From Chloroflexota bacterium (lineage in GTDB: Bacteria > Chloroflexota > Limnocylindria > P2-11E): a stretch of 64,000 nucleotides of DNA. Both the position numbers and the translations under genes were made by a program. Of this stretch, positions 34,948-42,477 are shown piece after piece. The notes under the pieces are model-generated. The model did no database searches, was not told the DNA's origin, and worked only from the letters and a program-made list of their open reading frames with translations. Within the stretch, counting starts at the first letter, position 1, and each line of letters begins with the position of its first letter. The stretch is from positions 62,001-126,000 of the forward strand of contig VBDU01000076.1 in NCBI GenBank assembly GCA_005883625.1, given 5' to 3'.

Positions 34948-35439
34948 GTCCTCGGGATCGACCCCGGGACCACCGGAATGGGGTACGCGCTCGTGATCGT
35001 CTCTGGCGACCGCCCCGCGGTCATCGAGTGCGGGATCGTTGCGGTCCCGTCCGGGGCCGCCGCGGCGCTTCGGCTCCTCGCGATCGCCGACGCGCTCGAC
35101 ACGCTCATCCGCCGACACCGGCCCGTGGCGCTCGCCCTCGAGCGGCTCTACTTCAACCGGAACGCGAGGACCGCGATGAGCGTGGCCGAGGCCCGCGGCA
35201 TCGCGCTCCTCTGCGCGGCGCGGGCAGGGTTGCAGATCGCCGAGTACACGCCGCAAGAGGTCAAGCTCTCGGTGACCGGCGATGGCGGCTCCGACAAGCG
35301 TGGCGTTCAACGGATGCTCCCGCACCTCGTCGCCATGGATGCCGCGATCACGCAGGACAACGTCGCCGACGCGATCGCGATCGCGCTCACCCACGCACAG
35401 CGCGCGCGTTTGACCGAAGCCGTCGCGCTGGCGAGATGA
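34948..35439 (+). CDS. ruvC: Holliday junction resolvase RuvC, start codon not identifiable
   Basis: RuvC cuts Holliday junctions with RuvAB. The catalytic acids are visible: Asp in LGIDPGTTGMGY, Glu in ALALERLYFNRN, and the C-terminal Asp pair in QDNVADAIAIAL. About 163 residues, matching the usual size. No ATG, GTG, TTG or CTG lies between the upstream coding region and LGIDPG; the next ATG (34978) would remove the first catalytic Asp. The coordinate given is the first conserved codon, not a claimed start. A palindrome occupies the expected start region, so insertion or an assembly error are possible explanations. Confidence 0.88.
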   Translation, partial: VLGIDPGTTGMGYALVIVSGDRPAVIECGIVAVPSGAAAALRLLAIADALDTLIRRHRPVALALERLYFNRNARTAMSVAEARGIALLCAARAGLQIAEYTPQEVKLSVTGDGGSDKRGVQRMLPHLVAMDAAITQDNVADAIAIALTHAQRARLTEAVALAR

Positions 35440-35780
35440 CCGCACCACCCGCGGGCTCCGAGGACTTTTACTGTGCCGAGGCGTTGACGGGTCGGACGCC
35501 GGTGGTGAAGATCCGTGAGACCGTCGAGGTGCTCGCGTTCCGTCACACCCGGCCCTCGTTCGAGACGCACATCGTCGTCATACCGAAGCGCCATATCCCC
35601 TCGTTCCTCGATCTGAGCATCCGGCCGGCCGAGCTGCTCGCTCTGCTCGACGTGGTACGCGAGGTGGCTGCCCAGGTCGTGTCCGAGACCGGCGCGTGCC
35701 GGATCCAGACGAATCTCGGTCGCTATCAGGACACGCAGCATCTCCACTGGCATGTGTTCTCCGGGGACCGCGTGTCGTGA
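35436..35780 (+). CDS. HIT-family protein
   Basis: 114 residues, overlapping the ruvC stop (ATGA). The histidine triad appears as HLHWHVF near the C-terminus (about residues 104-110). Upstream are THIVVIPKRHIPSFLDL and RIQTNLGRYQDTQ, as in HinT-like nucleotide phosphoramidases or dinucleotide hydrolases. It is cytoplasmic. It sits between ruvC and ruvA, with four-base overlaps on both sides, so it is co-expressed with the resolvase genes. Any functional link to recombination is unproven. Confidence 0.9.
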   Translation: MTAPPAGSEDFYCAEALTGRTPVVKIRETVEVLAFRHTRPSFETHIVVIPKRHIPSFLDLSIRPAELLALLDVVREVAAQVVSETGACRIQTNLGRYQDTQHLHWHVFSGDRVS

Positions 35781-36355
35781 TCGCGTCTGTTCGCGGCTCG
35801 GTGATCGCGCGCGGCGCCGATCACGTCGTCGTGGACGTGCGCGGCCTCGGCTACAAAGTGTTCGTCCCGCGGTATCCGGCGGGCGACGAGATCCTCCTGC
35901 ACACGCACCAGGTGATCCGCGAAGACGCGCAGGCGCTCTACGGCTTCGAGACGCCGGAGGAGCTCGCGCTCTTCGAGATGCTCATCGGCGTGTCTGGCGT
36001 CGGACCGAAGGCGGCGATGGCGATCCTGTCCGTCGCGCGGCCGTCGGAGGTCGCCGCGGCGATCGCGTCCGGTGACGCCGCGGCCCTCGCGCGCGCGCCC
36101 GGTGTCGGCAAGAAGACCGCGGAGCGTCTCATCGTGGACCTGCGTTCGAAGATCGGGAAGGTCAGCTCGGACGGCGCGGGTCCGCCTCTCGTCATGGACG
36201 ACGAAGCACATGCCGCGCTCGTCGCGCTCGGCTACACGACCGCGGAGGCGGCGAATGCGCTCCGCGGCGTTCCCGTCAAAGGTCGCGCGAGCACTGAAGA
36301 GCGGGTATCTGCGGCGTTACGGGCGAGCGGCCGCGCACTGGTCGCAGGAGGGTGA
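35777..36355 (+). CDS. ruvA: Holliday junction branch migration protein RuvA
   Basis: 192 residues from a GTG overlapping the HIT stop (GTGA). It has an N-terminal OB fold (IASVRGSVIARGADHVVVDVRGLGYKV), two helix-hairpin-helix motifs (GVSGVGPKAAMAIL and APGVGKKTAERLIVDL), and a C-terminal domain that contacts RuvB. It binds the four-way junction and loads the RuvB motor. ruvB does not follow; the next genes are a pilin and nusA. Confidence 0.95.
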   Translation: MIASVRGSVIARGADHVVVDVRGLGYKVFVPRYPAGDEILLHTHQVIREDAQALYGFETPEELALFEMLIGVSGVGPKAAMAILSVARPSEVAAAIASGDAAALARAPGVGKKTAERLIVDLRSKIGKVSSDGAGPPLVMDDEAHAALVALGYTTAEAANALRGVPVKGRASTEERVSAALRASGRALVAGG

Positions 36356-36444
36356 CGAAAGTACTGATCGAGGCCTAAACGCTGGTAGCTGAACAAATCG
36401 GATGCGACCATTGCCGCGCCGCCGCGCCGCCTGAAGGAGCATCC

Positions 36445-36597
36445 ATGCAGCGTCTCTGGCGCGACGAGGAAGGACAAGGCCTCGTCGAATACGCACTCAT
36501 CATCGCGGTGATCGCGATCGCAGTCATCGTCGCAATGATCTTTTTCAGGGGCGCGCTACAGAACGAGTTCTCGATGATCGGGAACAACCTTACGTAA
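36445..36597 (+). CDS. Flp/Fap-type pilin subunit
   Basis: 50 residues, ATG with GAAGGAG seven bases upstream. Sequence features: a short charged leader (MQRLWRDEEGQG), then the Flp signature LVEYALIIAVIAIAVIVAMIFF. A prepilin peptidase would cut after Gly12, leaving Glu at position +3. Flp pilins assemble into tight-adherence (Tad) pili. No Tad assembly genes are nearby, so this is an isolated pilin gene or part of a scattered system. Confidence 0.88.
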   Translation: MQRLWRDEEGQGLVEYALIIAVIAIAVIVAMIFFRGALQNEFSMIGNNLT

Positions 36598-36629
36598 AGA
36601 CGACGGCGCGGCGGCGGCGCCCTTCAGCT

Positions 36630-36690
36630 GAAGGGGCTTCGCCCCTTCGGATCCCCAGGGTTTTCTCGGGGGCCGGGGGGCGGAGCCCCC
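36630..36690 (+). repeat. Two adjacent GC palindromes upstream of nusA
   Basis: First palindrome: GAAGGGGC TTC GCCCCTTC (36630-36648 including the loop). Second: GGGGGC GGA GCCCCC (36676-36690), with flanks GGCC before and GACGG after, as in the best copies of the dispersed element. Both lie in the 214-base pilin-nusA gap. Confidence 0.75.
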
Positions 36691-36740
36691 GACGGTGATA
36701 TAGTCGTGTCTGGCGACTGGCCTTGGCCGGGAGCCGCGTC

Positions 36741-36779
36741 GGGCGCAAAAGTGGGTCGTCCCCACTTTTTTTGTCGCCC
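36741..36779 (+). terminator. Hairpin with T-run in the nusA leader (terminator or attenuator)
   Basis: AAAAGTGGG (36747-36755) pairs with CCCACTTTT (36761-36769), and the T-run extends to 36772. GGGCG (36741-36745) and CGCCC (36775-36779) extend the stem. It has the form of an intrinsic terminator. It lies 40 bases before nusA and about 40 bases after a possible -10 (TATAGT, 36699-36704). It may end upstream transcripts, or act as an attenuator of nusA, whose product promotes hairpin-dependent termination. Confidence 0.7.
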
Positions 36780-36811
36780 GCGACAACCGAAGAGACAAGG
36801 GGAGTTGTGAC

Positions 36812-38032
36812 ATGAACCGCGAGCTCGTCACCGGCCTCGCGCAACTCTCCGCCGAGAAGGGCCTCCCCAAGGAGGTCGTCAGCGACATCATCGCCCGCGC
36901 GATCAAGCGGGCGTACGGCGACGAGGAGCACATCGACGTCAAGGTCGACGTGCAGACCGGCGCATTCAAGGTGTACCTGCTGAAGACGGTCGTCGAGAAG
37001 GTCGAGGACCCGAAGATTCAGGTGCAGCTCGATGTCGCCAAGAAGATCAAGCCGGACGTACAGCTCGGCGAGGTCATGCCGTTCGAGGAGTCGGCCGCCG
37101 CACTTGGCCGCATCGGCGCGCAGACCGCCAAGCAGGTCATCCAGCAATCGCTGCGCGAGGCGGAGCGCGAGCAGGTCTTCGCGGAGTACGCGGACCGCGA
37201 AGGCGACATCATCAACGCGAAGATCAGCCACTTCGATCTCGGCGCGGCGATCATGGAGCTCGACCGCGGCGCGACCGCGGTGCTTCCGCGCTCCGAGCAG
37301 GCGCCGCACGAGCGCTACTTCGCCGGGCAGGCCCGCAAGGTCGTCGTCCTCGAGGTGCGCCGCACGCTGCGCGGCCCTCAGATCATCGTCAGCCGCGCCC
37401 ACAAGGCGCTCGTGAAGCGGCTGTTCGAGCTCGAGGTGCCCGAGATCTATCACGGACAGGTGGAGATCGTCGGCATCGCCCGTGAGGCAGGCTCTCGCAC
37501 GAAGATCGCGGTGCGAGCACGCCAGCCCGGCCTCGACGCGCGCGGCGCGTGCATCGGCCAGCGCGGCCTCCGGGTGCAGGCGATCGTGAACGAGCTCGGT
37601 GGCGAGAAGATCGACATCATCGAGTGGGCCGAGAAGCCGGAGCAGTACGTCGGGAACGCGCTCGAGCCCGCGCACGTCGTCCGCGTGGACATTGTCCCCG
37701 AGGACAAGACCGCATACGTCGTCGTCCCGGACCGCCAGCTCTCGCTCGCGATCGGCAAGGAGGGCCAGAACGCCCGCCTGGCCGCGAAGCTCACCGGGTG
37801 GCGTATCGACATCCGGTCCGAGTCGGAGGTCCGCGCCGAGCTCGAGCCCGAGCCCGAGCCCGAGCCGGTGGCGGTCGCCGAGCCGGCGCCCGTGGAGCCC
37901 GAGACCGAGGACATCCGCCACGACCTCGTCGCCGAGGTCGAGGCAGAATCGGCGCAGGCGGACGAGGAGGAGCTGGATGAAGAGGACCGCGCGCTCCTCG
38001 GAGCCAAGAAGAAGCGCGCCGAGCGCCGGTAG
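36812..38032 (+). CDS. nusA: Transcription termination/antitermination factor NusA
   Basis: 406 residues from ATG with GGGGAG eight bases upstream. It has the N-terminal polymerase-binding domain (residues 1-130), an S1 domain (about 133-200), and KH1/KH2 domains (GLDARGACIGQRGLRVQAIVNELGGEKIDII and LSLAIGKEGQNARLAAKLTGWRIDI). The acidic Glu/Pro-rich tail is about 60 residues. NusA modulates pausing, termination and antitermination. rimP, which usually precedes nusA, is not here. The gene heads a nusA-ylxR-infB-rbfA-nrnA-truB-ribF string. Confidence 0.96.
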   Translation: MNRELVTGLAQLSAEKGLPKEVVSDIIARAIKRAYGDEEHIDVKVDVQTGAFKVYLLKTVVEKVEDPKIQVQLDVAKKIKPDVQLGEVMPFEESAAALGRIGAQTAKQVIQQSLREAEREQVFAEYADREGDIINAKISHFDLGAAIMELDRGATAVLPRSEQAPHERYFAGQARKVVVLEVRRTLRGPQIIVSRAHKALVKRLFELEVPEIYHGQVEIVGIAREAGSRTKIAVRARQPGLDARGACIGQRGLRVQAIVNELGGEKIDIIEWAEKPEQYVGNALEPAHVVRVDIVPEDKTAYVVVPDRQLSLAIGKEGQNARLAAKLTGWRIDIRSESEVRAELEPEPEPEPVAVAEPAPVEPETEDIRHDLVAEVEAESAQADEEELDEEDRALLGAKKKRAERR

Positions 38033-38083
38033 TCCGGGGGCGCCGCCGCCCGAACCCCGGGCCAGTACGCCCGGGCGGGGGCC

Positions 38084-38100
38084 GGGGGGCAGAGCCCCCC
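38084..38100 (+). repeat. GC palindrome element between nusA and ylxR
   Basis: Perfect 7-base arms GGGGGGC (38084-38090) and GCCCCCC (38094-38100) flank AGA, preceded by GGGGGCC. A typical forward copy, ending three bases before the presumed first codon of ylxR. Confidence 0.75.
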
Positions 38101-38102
38101 AA

Positions 38103-38405
38103 CTACCTCAACGGACGTGCGTCGCCTGCCGCTCGATCCGCGCGAAACGCGACCTCGTACGGGTCGTGCGGGCGCCTTCGGGCGAGCTCTCGGTCGACGC
38201 CCGGGGAAAGGCCCCCGGTCGAGGGGCGTACCTTGACCCTGTAGAGGAGTGCCTGAACCGCGGGCTGGCGGGGGGAGCGATCGCGAGGGCCCTCGAGACG
38301 CCCATAGACGAGGGGACCGCGGCGAGGCTTCGACTGGAACTCGGCCAGGTTGCGAATGAGAAGTCAAAGGTGGGCGAGAAACCGACACGGAAGTCGACGG
38401 AATAG
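38103..38405 (+). CDS. ylxR: YlxR (RnpM) family RNA-binding protein, start codon unclear
   Basis: About 100 residues. The family signature PQRTCVACRSIRAKRDLVRVVRAP is followed by DARGKAPGRGAYLDPVEECLNRGL, typical of YlxR/DUF448. In Firmicutes, YlxR (RnpM) binds RNase P RNA and modulates it. The family begins M-P-x-R-T-C; the codon in the Met position is CTA (38103), and no ATG, GTG, TTG or CTG is available in frame after nusA. A GC palindrome ends just upstream. The boundary is therefore inferred from homology alone. ylxQ (L7Ae-like), often next, is absent. Confidence 0.85.
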   Translation, partial: LPQRTCVACRSIRAKRDLVRVVRAPSGELSVDARGKAPGRGAYLDPVEECLNRGLAGGAIARALETPIDEGTAARLRLELGQVANEKSKVGEKPTRKSTE

Positions 38406-38439
38406 GTCCACGATGGTGAAAGGAAGAAGAACACACTAG

Positions 38440-40347
38440 ATGCCAAAAGCGAGACCACGCAGGCTGCCGCCCCAGCGCGGATGGCGTCCAAAGGGCCGCC
38501 GGCCCCCACGCCCCGTCCAGCAGCCGGCCGCGCCCCAGCCGGCCGCGCCGGTGGCGGTGGCCGAGGCACAGCCGAACGTCGTCGTGCTGCCGAAGACGAT
38601 GGCCGTGGGCGACCTCGCCCGCGCGCTCGAGGTCTCGGTCGTCGACGTCATACGCGGTCTCGTGAACATGGGCGTCATGGCCTCGATCAACCAGACCATC
38701 GACTTCGAGACCGCCTCACTCGTCGCGAACGAGCTCGGGTTCGAGACGAAGCCCGAGGAGGAGGTGGCGGCGCCCGTCGAGGAGGAGATCGAGACCGACA
38801 TCGCGCCGGGCAAGGAGATCCTCTGGACCGACGAGGACAGCAGCAAGCTGAAGCAGCGTCCGCCGGTCGTCACCGTCCTCGGGCACGTCGACCACGGGAA
38901 GACGAGCCTCCTCGACGCGATCCGCCTGACGAACGTGACCGCGCGCGAGGCGGGTGGGATCACCCAGCACATCGGCGCGTACCAGATCGAGCACAACGGC
39001 CGCAAGGTGACGTTCCTCGACACGCCCGGTCACGAGGCGTTCACCGCCATGCGCGCGCGTGGCGCGCAGGTCACCGACGTCGCGGTCCTCGTCGTCGCGG
39101 CGGACGACGGCGTCCAGCCGCAGACCGTCGAGGCGATCTCGCACGTCCGCGCCGCGGGCGTGCCCATCGTCGTCGCCCTGAACAAGATCGACCGGCCCGA
39201 CGCGAACGCGGATCAGGTGAAGGCGCAGCTCGCCGAGCACGGCGTCACGATCGAGGAGTACGGCGGCGACACGCCGCTCGTCCCGGTCTCGGCGAAGACG
39301 AAGCAGGGTATCGAAGACCTTGTCGAGGTCGTGATGCTCGTCGCGGACGTCGCGGACCTCAAGGCGGATCCGGACAGGCCGGCGATCGGCCGCGTCATCG
39401 AGGCGCACCTCGACAAGGGCCGCGGACCCGTCGCGACCGTCCTCGTGCAGACCGGCACCCTGGAGCGCGGCGACCTCGTCGTCGCCGGGACCACGTTCGG
39501 CAAGGTCCGGGCGATGGTCGACGACAAGGCCAAGAACGTCGGCCGGGCGGAGCCGTCGCGGCCGGTCGAGATCCTCGGCCTCCCCGAGGTCCCCGAGGCC
39601 GGCGACGTCATCCGCGTCGTGGCGGACGAGAAGGCCGCGCGCGCGCTCGTCGCCCGGAACGCGCGCGAGCGGGCCGCCGGGACCGCCGCCGCGCCCCCGG
39701 CGACGCTCGACGAGATGTTCGCGCAGGTGAAGGAAGGCAAGGCCAAGGAGCTCAAGATCGTCCTCAAGGTCGACGTGCAGGGCTCGCTCGAGGCGATCAA
39801 AAGCGCCCTCGCGAAAGTCCCACAGAACGAGGTCGCCCTCTCGGTCATCCACGACGCCGTCGGCGACATCACCGAATCGGACCTCACGCTCGCGGCGGCT
39901 TCGGGCGCCGTCGTCATCGGCTTCAACACGAAGATGGAGGCGCCGGCACGCCGTGTCGCGGACTCCACGAAGGTCGACGTGCGCCAGTACAAGGTCATCT
40001 ACGAGCTCCTCGAGGACGTCCAGAAGGCGCTCACCGGGATGCTCGAGCCCGAGATGGTCGAGTCCACCCTCGGCCACGCCGAGGTGCGCCAGATCTTCAC
40101 CGCGGGCAAGACCACCATCGCCGGGTGCATGGTCGTCGACGGCCTCGTACGGCGCGGCGCCCAGGCGCGGCTGATTCGCGCCGGTGCGCCGGTGTACGAC
40201 GGCAAGATCGCCACGCTGCGCCGGATCAAGGACGACGTGCGCGAGGTGAACGCGGGCCTCGAGTGCGGGATCGTCCTCGAGGACCATAACGACGTCCAGG
40301 TCGGCGACGTCATCGAGTGCTACGTGGTCCAGCCGAAGCCCCGCTGA
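38440..40347 (+). CDS. infB: Translation initiation factor IF-2 (short form)
   Basis: 635 residues, shorter than the 850-900 of enteric IF-2 because the N-terminal region is only about 140 residues. An IF2_N helix domain is present ([25 protein letters not shown]). G motifs: GHVDHGKT (about residue 148), [20 protein letters not shown], and SAKTKQG. Beta-barrel domains follow, with the C2 domain binding initiator tRNA. IF-2 is a GTPase that brings fMet-tRNA to the ribosome. ATG start; the upstream AGGAAGAAG may serve as a ribosome site. Confidence 0.97.
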   Translation: MPKARPRRLPPQRGWRPKGRRPPRPVQQPAAPQPAAPVAVAEAQPNVVVLPKTMAVGDLARALEVSVVDVIRGLVNMGVMASINQTIDFETASLVANELGFETKPEEEVAAPVEEEIETDIAPGKEILWTDEDSSKLKQRPPVVTVLGHVDHGKTSLLDAIRLTNVTAREAGGITQHIGAYQIEHNGRKVTFLDTPGHEAFTAMRARGAQVTDVAVLVVAADDGVQPQTVEAISHVRAAGVPIVVALNKIDRPDANADQVKAQLAEHGVTIEEYGGDTPLVPVSAKTKQGIEDLVEVVMLVADVADLKADPDRPAIGRVIEAHLDKGRGPVATVLVQTGTLERGDLVVAGTTFGKVRAMVDDKAKNVGRAEPSRPVEILGLPEVPEAGDVIRVVADEKAARALVARNARERAAGTAAAPPATLDEMFAQVKEGKAKELKIVLKVDVQGSLEAIKSALAKVPQNEVALSVIHDAVGDITESDLTLAAASGAVVIGFNTKMEAPARRVADSTKVDVRQYKVIYELLEDVQKALTGMLEPEMVESTLGHAEVRQIFTAGKTTIAGCMVVDGLVRRGAQARLIRAGAPVYDGKIATLRRIKDDVREVNAGLECGIVLEDHNDVQVGDVIECYVVQPKPR

Positions 40348-40352
40348 TCGTC

Positions 40353-40706
40353 ATGGCGTACAAGCGGGCGGACCGTGTGAACGCGCTGCTGCAGCGCGAG
40401 CTCGGAACGCTCATCAGCGAGGAGCTCCGCGATCCGCGCATCGCGTTTGCCACGGTCACCGCGGTCGAGGTGACGGACGATCTGCGCAGCGCGCGAGTCC
40501 ACGTGAGCGTTCTCGGCGACGAGGAGAAGTCGCGCTCGACGATGGCCGCCCTCGAGGACGCGAAGCGGCACCTCCGCCACGAGATCGGCGCCAGGACTGA
40601 CCTCCGGTTCGTGCCGGAGCTGACCTTCGTGCCGGACACCTCGGCCGAGCGGGCCGTGCGGATCGCGACGCTGCTGCGCAAGGCACGCGAGGGAGAGCGC
40701 CGCTGA
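40353..40706 (+). CDS. rbfA: Ribosome-binding factor A
   Basis: 117 residues. The ATG at 40353 is preferred over an upstream in-frame start because the family begins YKRADRVNALLQRELGTLISEELRDPRI. RbfA is a KH-like protein needed for 16S rRNA 5'-end maturation and 30S assembly. It lies five bases after infB, the usual order. Its TGA stop overlaps the presumed CTG start of nrnA. Confidence 0.96.
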   Translation: MAYKRADRVNALLQRELGTLISEELRDPRIAFATVTAVEVTDDLRSARVHVSVLGDEEKSRSTMAALEDAKRHLRHEIGARTDLRFVPELTFVPDTSAERAVRIATLLRKAREGERR

Positions 40707-41704
40707 AGCCGGTCCTCGACGCGCTCCGGAAGGCGCGCCGCATCGCGATCGTCTCGCACCGCGATCCCGACCCGGACACCATCGGCTCCGCGCTGGCGCT
40801 CGGCCTCGGCCTCGAGTCGCTCGGCAAAAGGGTGTCGTGGCACTGCGCCGATCCGGTGCCGGAGGCCTCGCGCTTCCTCTCGGGCACCGAGCGGTTCACG
40901 CAGGAGCCTCCGCCCGAGGACGTGGATCTCGTCGTCACCGTGGACTTCGGCTCGCCGGATCGCGCGAAATTCGCGCTCCCGACGCGTCCGCCGCTCGCGA
41001 ACATCGACCACCACGCCTCGAACGAGGCCTTCGGGTCCGCGAACCTCGTCGACGTCACGAGCGCGGCGACGGCAGAGCTCGTGGGTCGCGTCATCGACGC
41101 GCTCGGCATCCGCTGGACGCCCGAGATGGCGACCGCGGCGCTCGTCGGCATCATGACCGACACGGGTTCGTTCCAGTTCCCGAGCACCGACACGCGCGCC
41201 CTCGAGCGCGCGGCGATGCTGCGGCAGGCGGGCGCCGACCTCCAGGCCATCACCTACAACGTGTTCCGCAACAAGCGCTTCGAGGCGCTCAAGCTGTGGG
41301 GATTCGCCTTCTCGCGTCTCGTGCGCGAGAGCCGCGGGCAGCTCGTGTGGACGGAGCTGCGCGCGGCGGACGTCGCCGCGGCCGAGGCGAAGGATGAGGA
41401 CGTCTCAGGGCTCGTGGAGCAGATCGCGCGCTCGAGCGGCATGCGCGTCGCGCTCCTCTTCAACGAGCAGCCGTCGGGGGGCTCTGTCCCCCTGCCCCCG
41501 ATGGTGAAAGTCTCCTGCCGAACGTCGGCGTGGGAGCCGTCGGTCGATGCGAGCGCGCTCATGGCGCGCTTCGGCGGCGGCGGGCACATTCGCGCCGCGG
41601 GAGCGCTCGTCCCCGGCGAGCTCGCGGCCGTCCGCGACACCGTCCTCGCGGCCGCGCGCGACGCGTTGGCCGAAGCGCGCTCGCGCGCCGCGGTCACGGT
41701 CTGA
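40703..41704 (+). CDS. nrnA: DHH-DHHA1 phosphoesterase (NrnA-like oligoribonuclease), CTG start
   Basis: NrnA degrades short oligonucleotides and pAp. The DHH core reads SHRDPDPDTIGSALALG (motif I), TVDFGSPD, NIDHHASNEAFG (the DHH motif), and the DHHA1 glycine box GGGGHIRAAG near the C-terminus. The first canonical start (40832) would delete motif I. CTG at 40703 forms a CTGA overlap with the rbfA stop, exactly like the ATGA and GTGA junctions elsewhere, giving 333 residues and the natural N-terminus KPVLDALRKARRIAIVSH. A reverse-orientation GC palindrome is read in frame at about residues 258-266 (SGGSVPLPP). Confidence 0.92.
   Translation: MKPVLDALRKARRIAIVSHRDPDPDTIGSALALGLGLESLGKRVSWHCADPVPEASRFLSGTERFTQEPPPEDVDLVVTVDFGSPDRAKFALPTRPPLANIDHHASNEAFGSANLVDVTSAATAELVGRVIDALGIRWTPEMATAALVGIMTDTGSFQFPSTDTRALERAAMLRQAGADLQAITYNVFRNKRFEALKLWGFAFSRLVRESRGQLVWTELRAADVAAAEAKDEDVSGLVEQIARSSGMRVALLFNEQPSGGSVPLPPMVKVSCRTSAWEPSVDASALMARFGGGGHIRAAGALVPGELAAVRDTVLAAARDALAEARSRAAVTV
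41476..41500 (-). repeat. GC palindrome element inside nrnA
   Basis: GGGGGCTCTGTCCCCC followed by TGCCCCC matches the dispersed element in reverse orientation, with one arm imperfect. It is read in frame as SGGSVPLPP between two DHHA1 strands. Confidence 0.6.
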
Positions 41705-42477
41705 GCACGGCGGCGCTCTCCCGCGACGCCTCCGGCGTCATCGCGCTCGACAAGCCCGAGCACTGGACGTCGCACGACGTCGTCGCGCTCGTGCGCCGCG
41801 TACTCGGGGCCCGCCGTGTCGGGCACGGAGGCACGCTCGACCCGCTCGCGTCGGGGCTGCTCCCGATCCTGGTGGGCGGCGCGACGAAGTTCGCCGATCG
41901 CCTTCACGAGGCGCCGAAGGTGTACGACGCGGTCGTCCGGTTCGGCGCCGAGACCGCGACCGACGACCGCGAGGGGGAGGTCACACGTGCGGCGCCCGTT
42001 CCCGACCTCGGCCGGCTCGACGAGGGCCTCGCGGGATTACGCGGCGTCATCGAGCAGGTGCCGCCCGCGTACGCGGCGGTGAAAGTGAAAGGTCGGCCGG
42101 CCTACGCGCGCGCTCGCGCCGGCGAGGTCGTCACGCTCCAGGCGCGGACCGTGCAGGTGGCACGGCTCGACGTGATCTCGACCGCCGCCCCCGATGTCCG
42201 CCTGCTCGTCGTTTGCTCATCGGGCACGTACGTCCGCTCGCTGGCGCGCGACCTCGGCCGCGCGCTCGGCTCGGCCGCGCACCTCGCCGCACTGCGCCGC
42301 CTCGCGGTCGGGGCACTCGAGGCGCGGGATGCCCTCCGGGCGGATCTCCTCCGCGAGCGCGGAAGGGCCGGGACGCTCGCCGCTCTGCGAGCCCCGGACG
42401 AATTGCTCCTGCGCCTCGATCGACGGTTCCTGACGGAGAAGGCGGGGACGATCGTCGGGGCGGGGGAGTCGATCTAG
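41701..42477 (+). CDS. truB: tRNA pseudouridine-55 synthase TruB, CTG start
   Basis: 258 residues. TruB converts U55 of tRNA to pseudouridine. The catalytic motif is GHGGTLDPLASGLLPI, with the nucleophile Asp. Upstream is GVIALDKPEHWTSHDVVALVRR, the canonical start of the family. No ATG, GTG or TTG lies near. CTG at 41701 overlaps the nrnA stop as CTGA and gives STAALSRDASGVIALDKP. The C-terminal part is shorter than a full PUA domain. This is the second consecutive gene with a CTGA junction. Confidence 0.93.
   Translation: MSTAALSRDASGVIALDKPEHWTSHDVVALVRRVLGARRVGHGGTLDPLASGLLPILVGGATKFADRLHEAPKVYDAVVRFGAETATDDREGEVTRAAPVPDLGRLDEGLAGLRGVIEQVPPAYAAVKVKGRPAYARARAGEVVTLQARTVQVARLDVISTAAPDVRLLVVCSSGTYVRSLARDLGRALGSAAHLAALRRLAVGALEARDALRADLLRERGRAGTLAALRAPDELLLRLDRRFLTEKAGTIVGAGESI

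Noticed and set aside
36356-36444. ruvB after ruvA
   Set aside because: The space is 89 bases and the next gene is a 50-residue pilin; no AAA+ motor sequence is visible.
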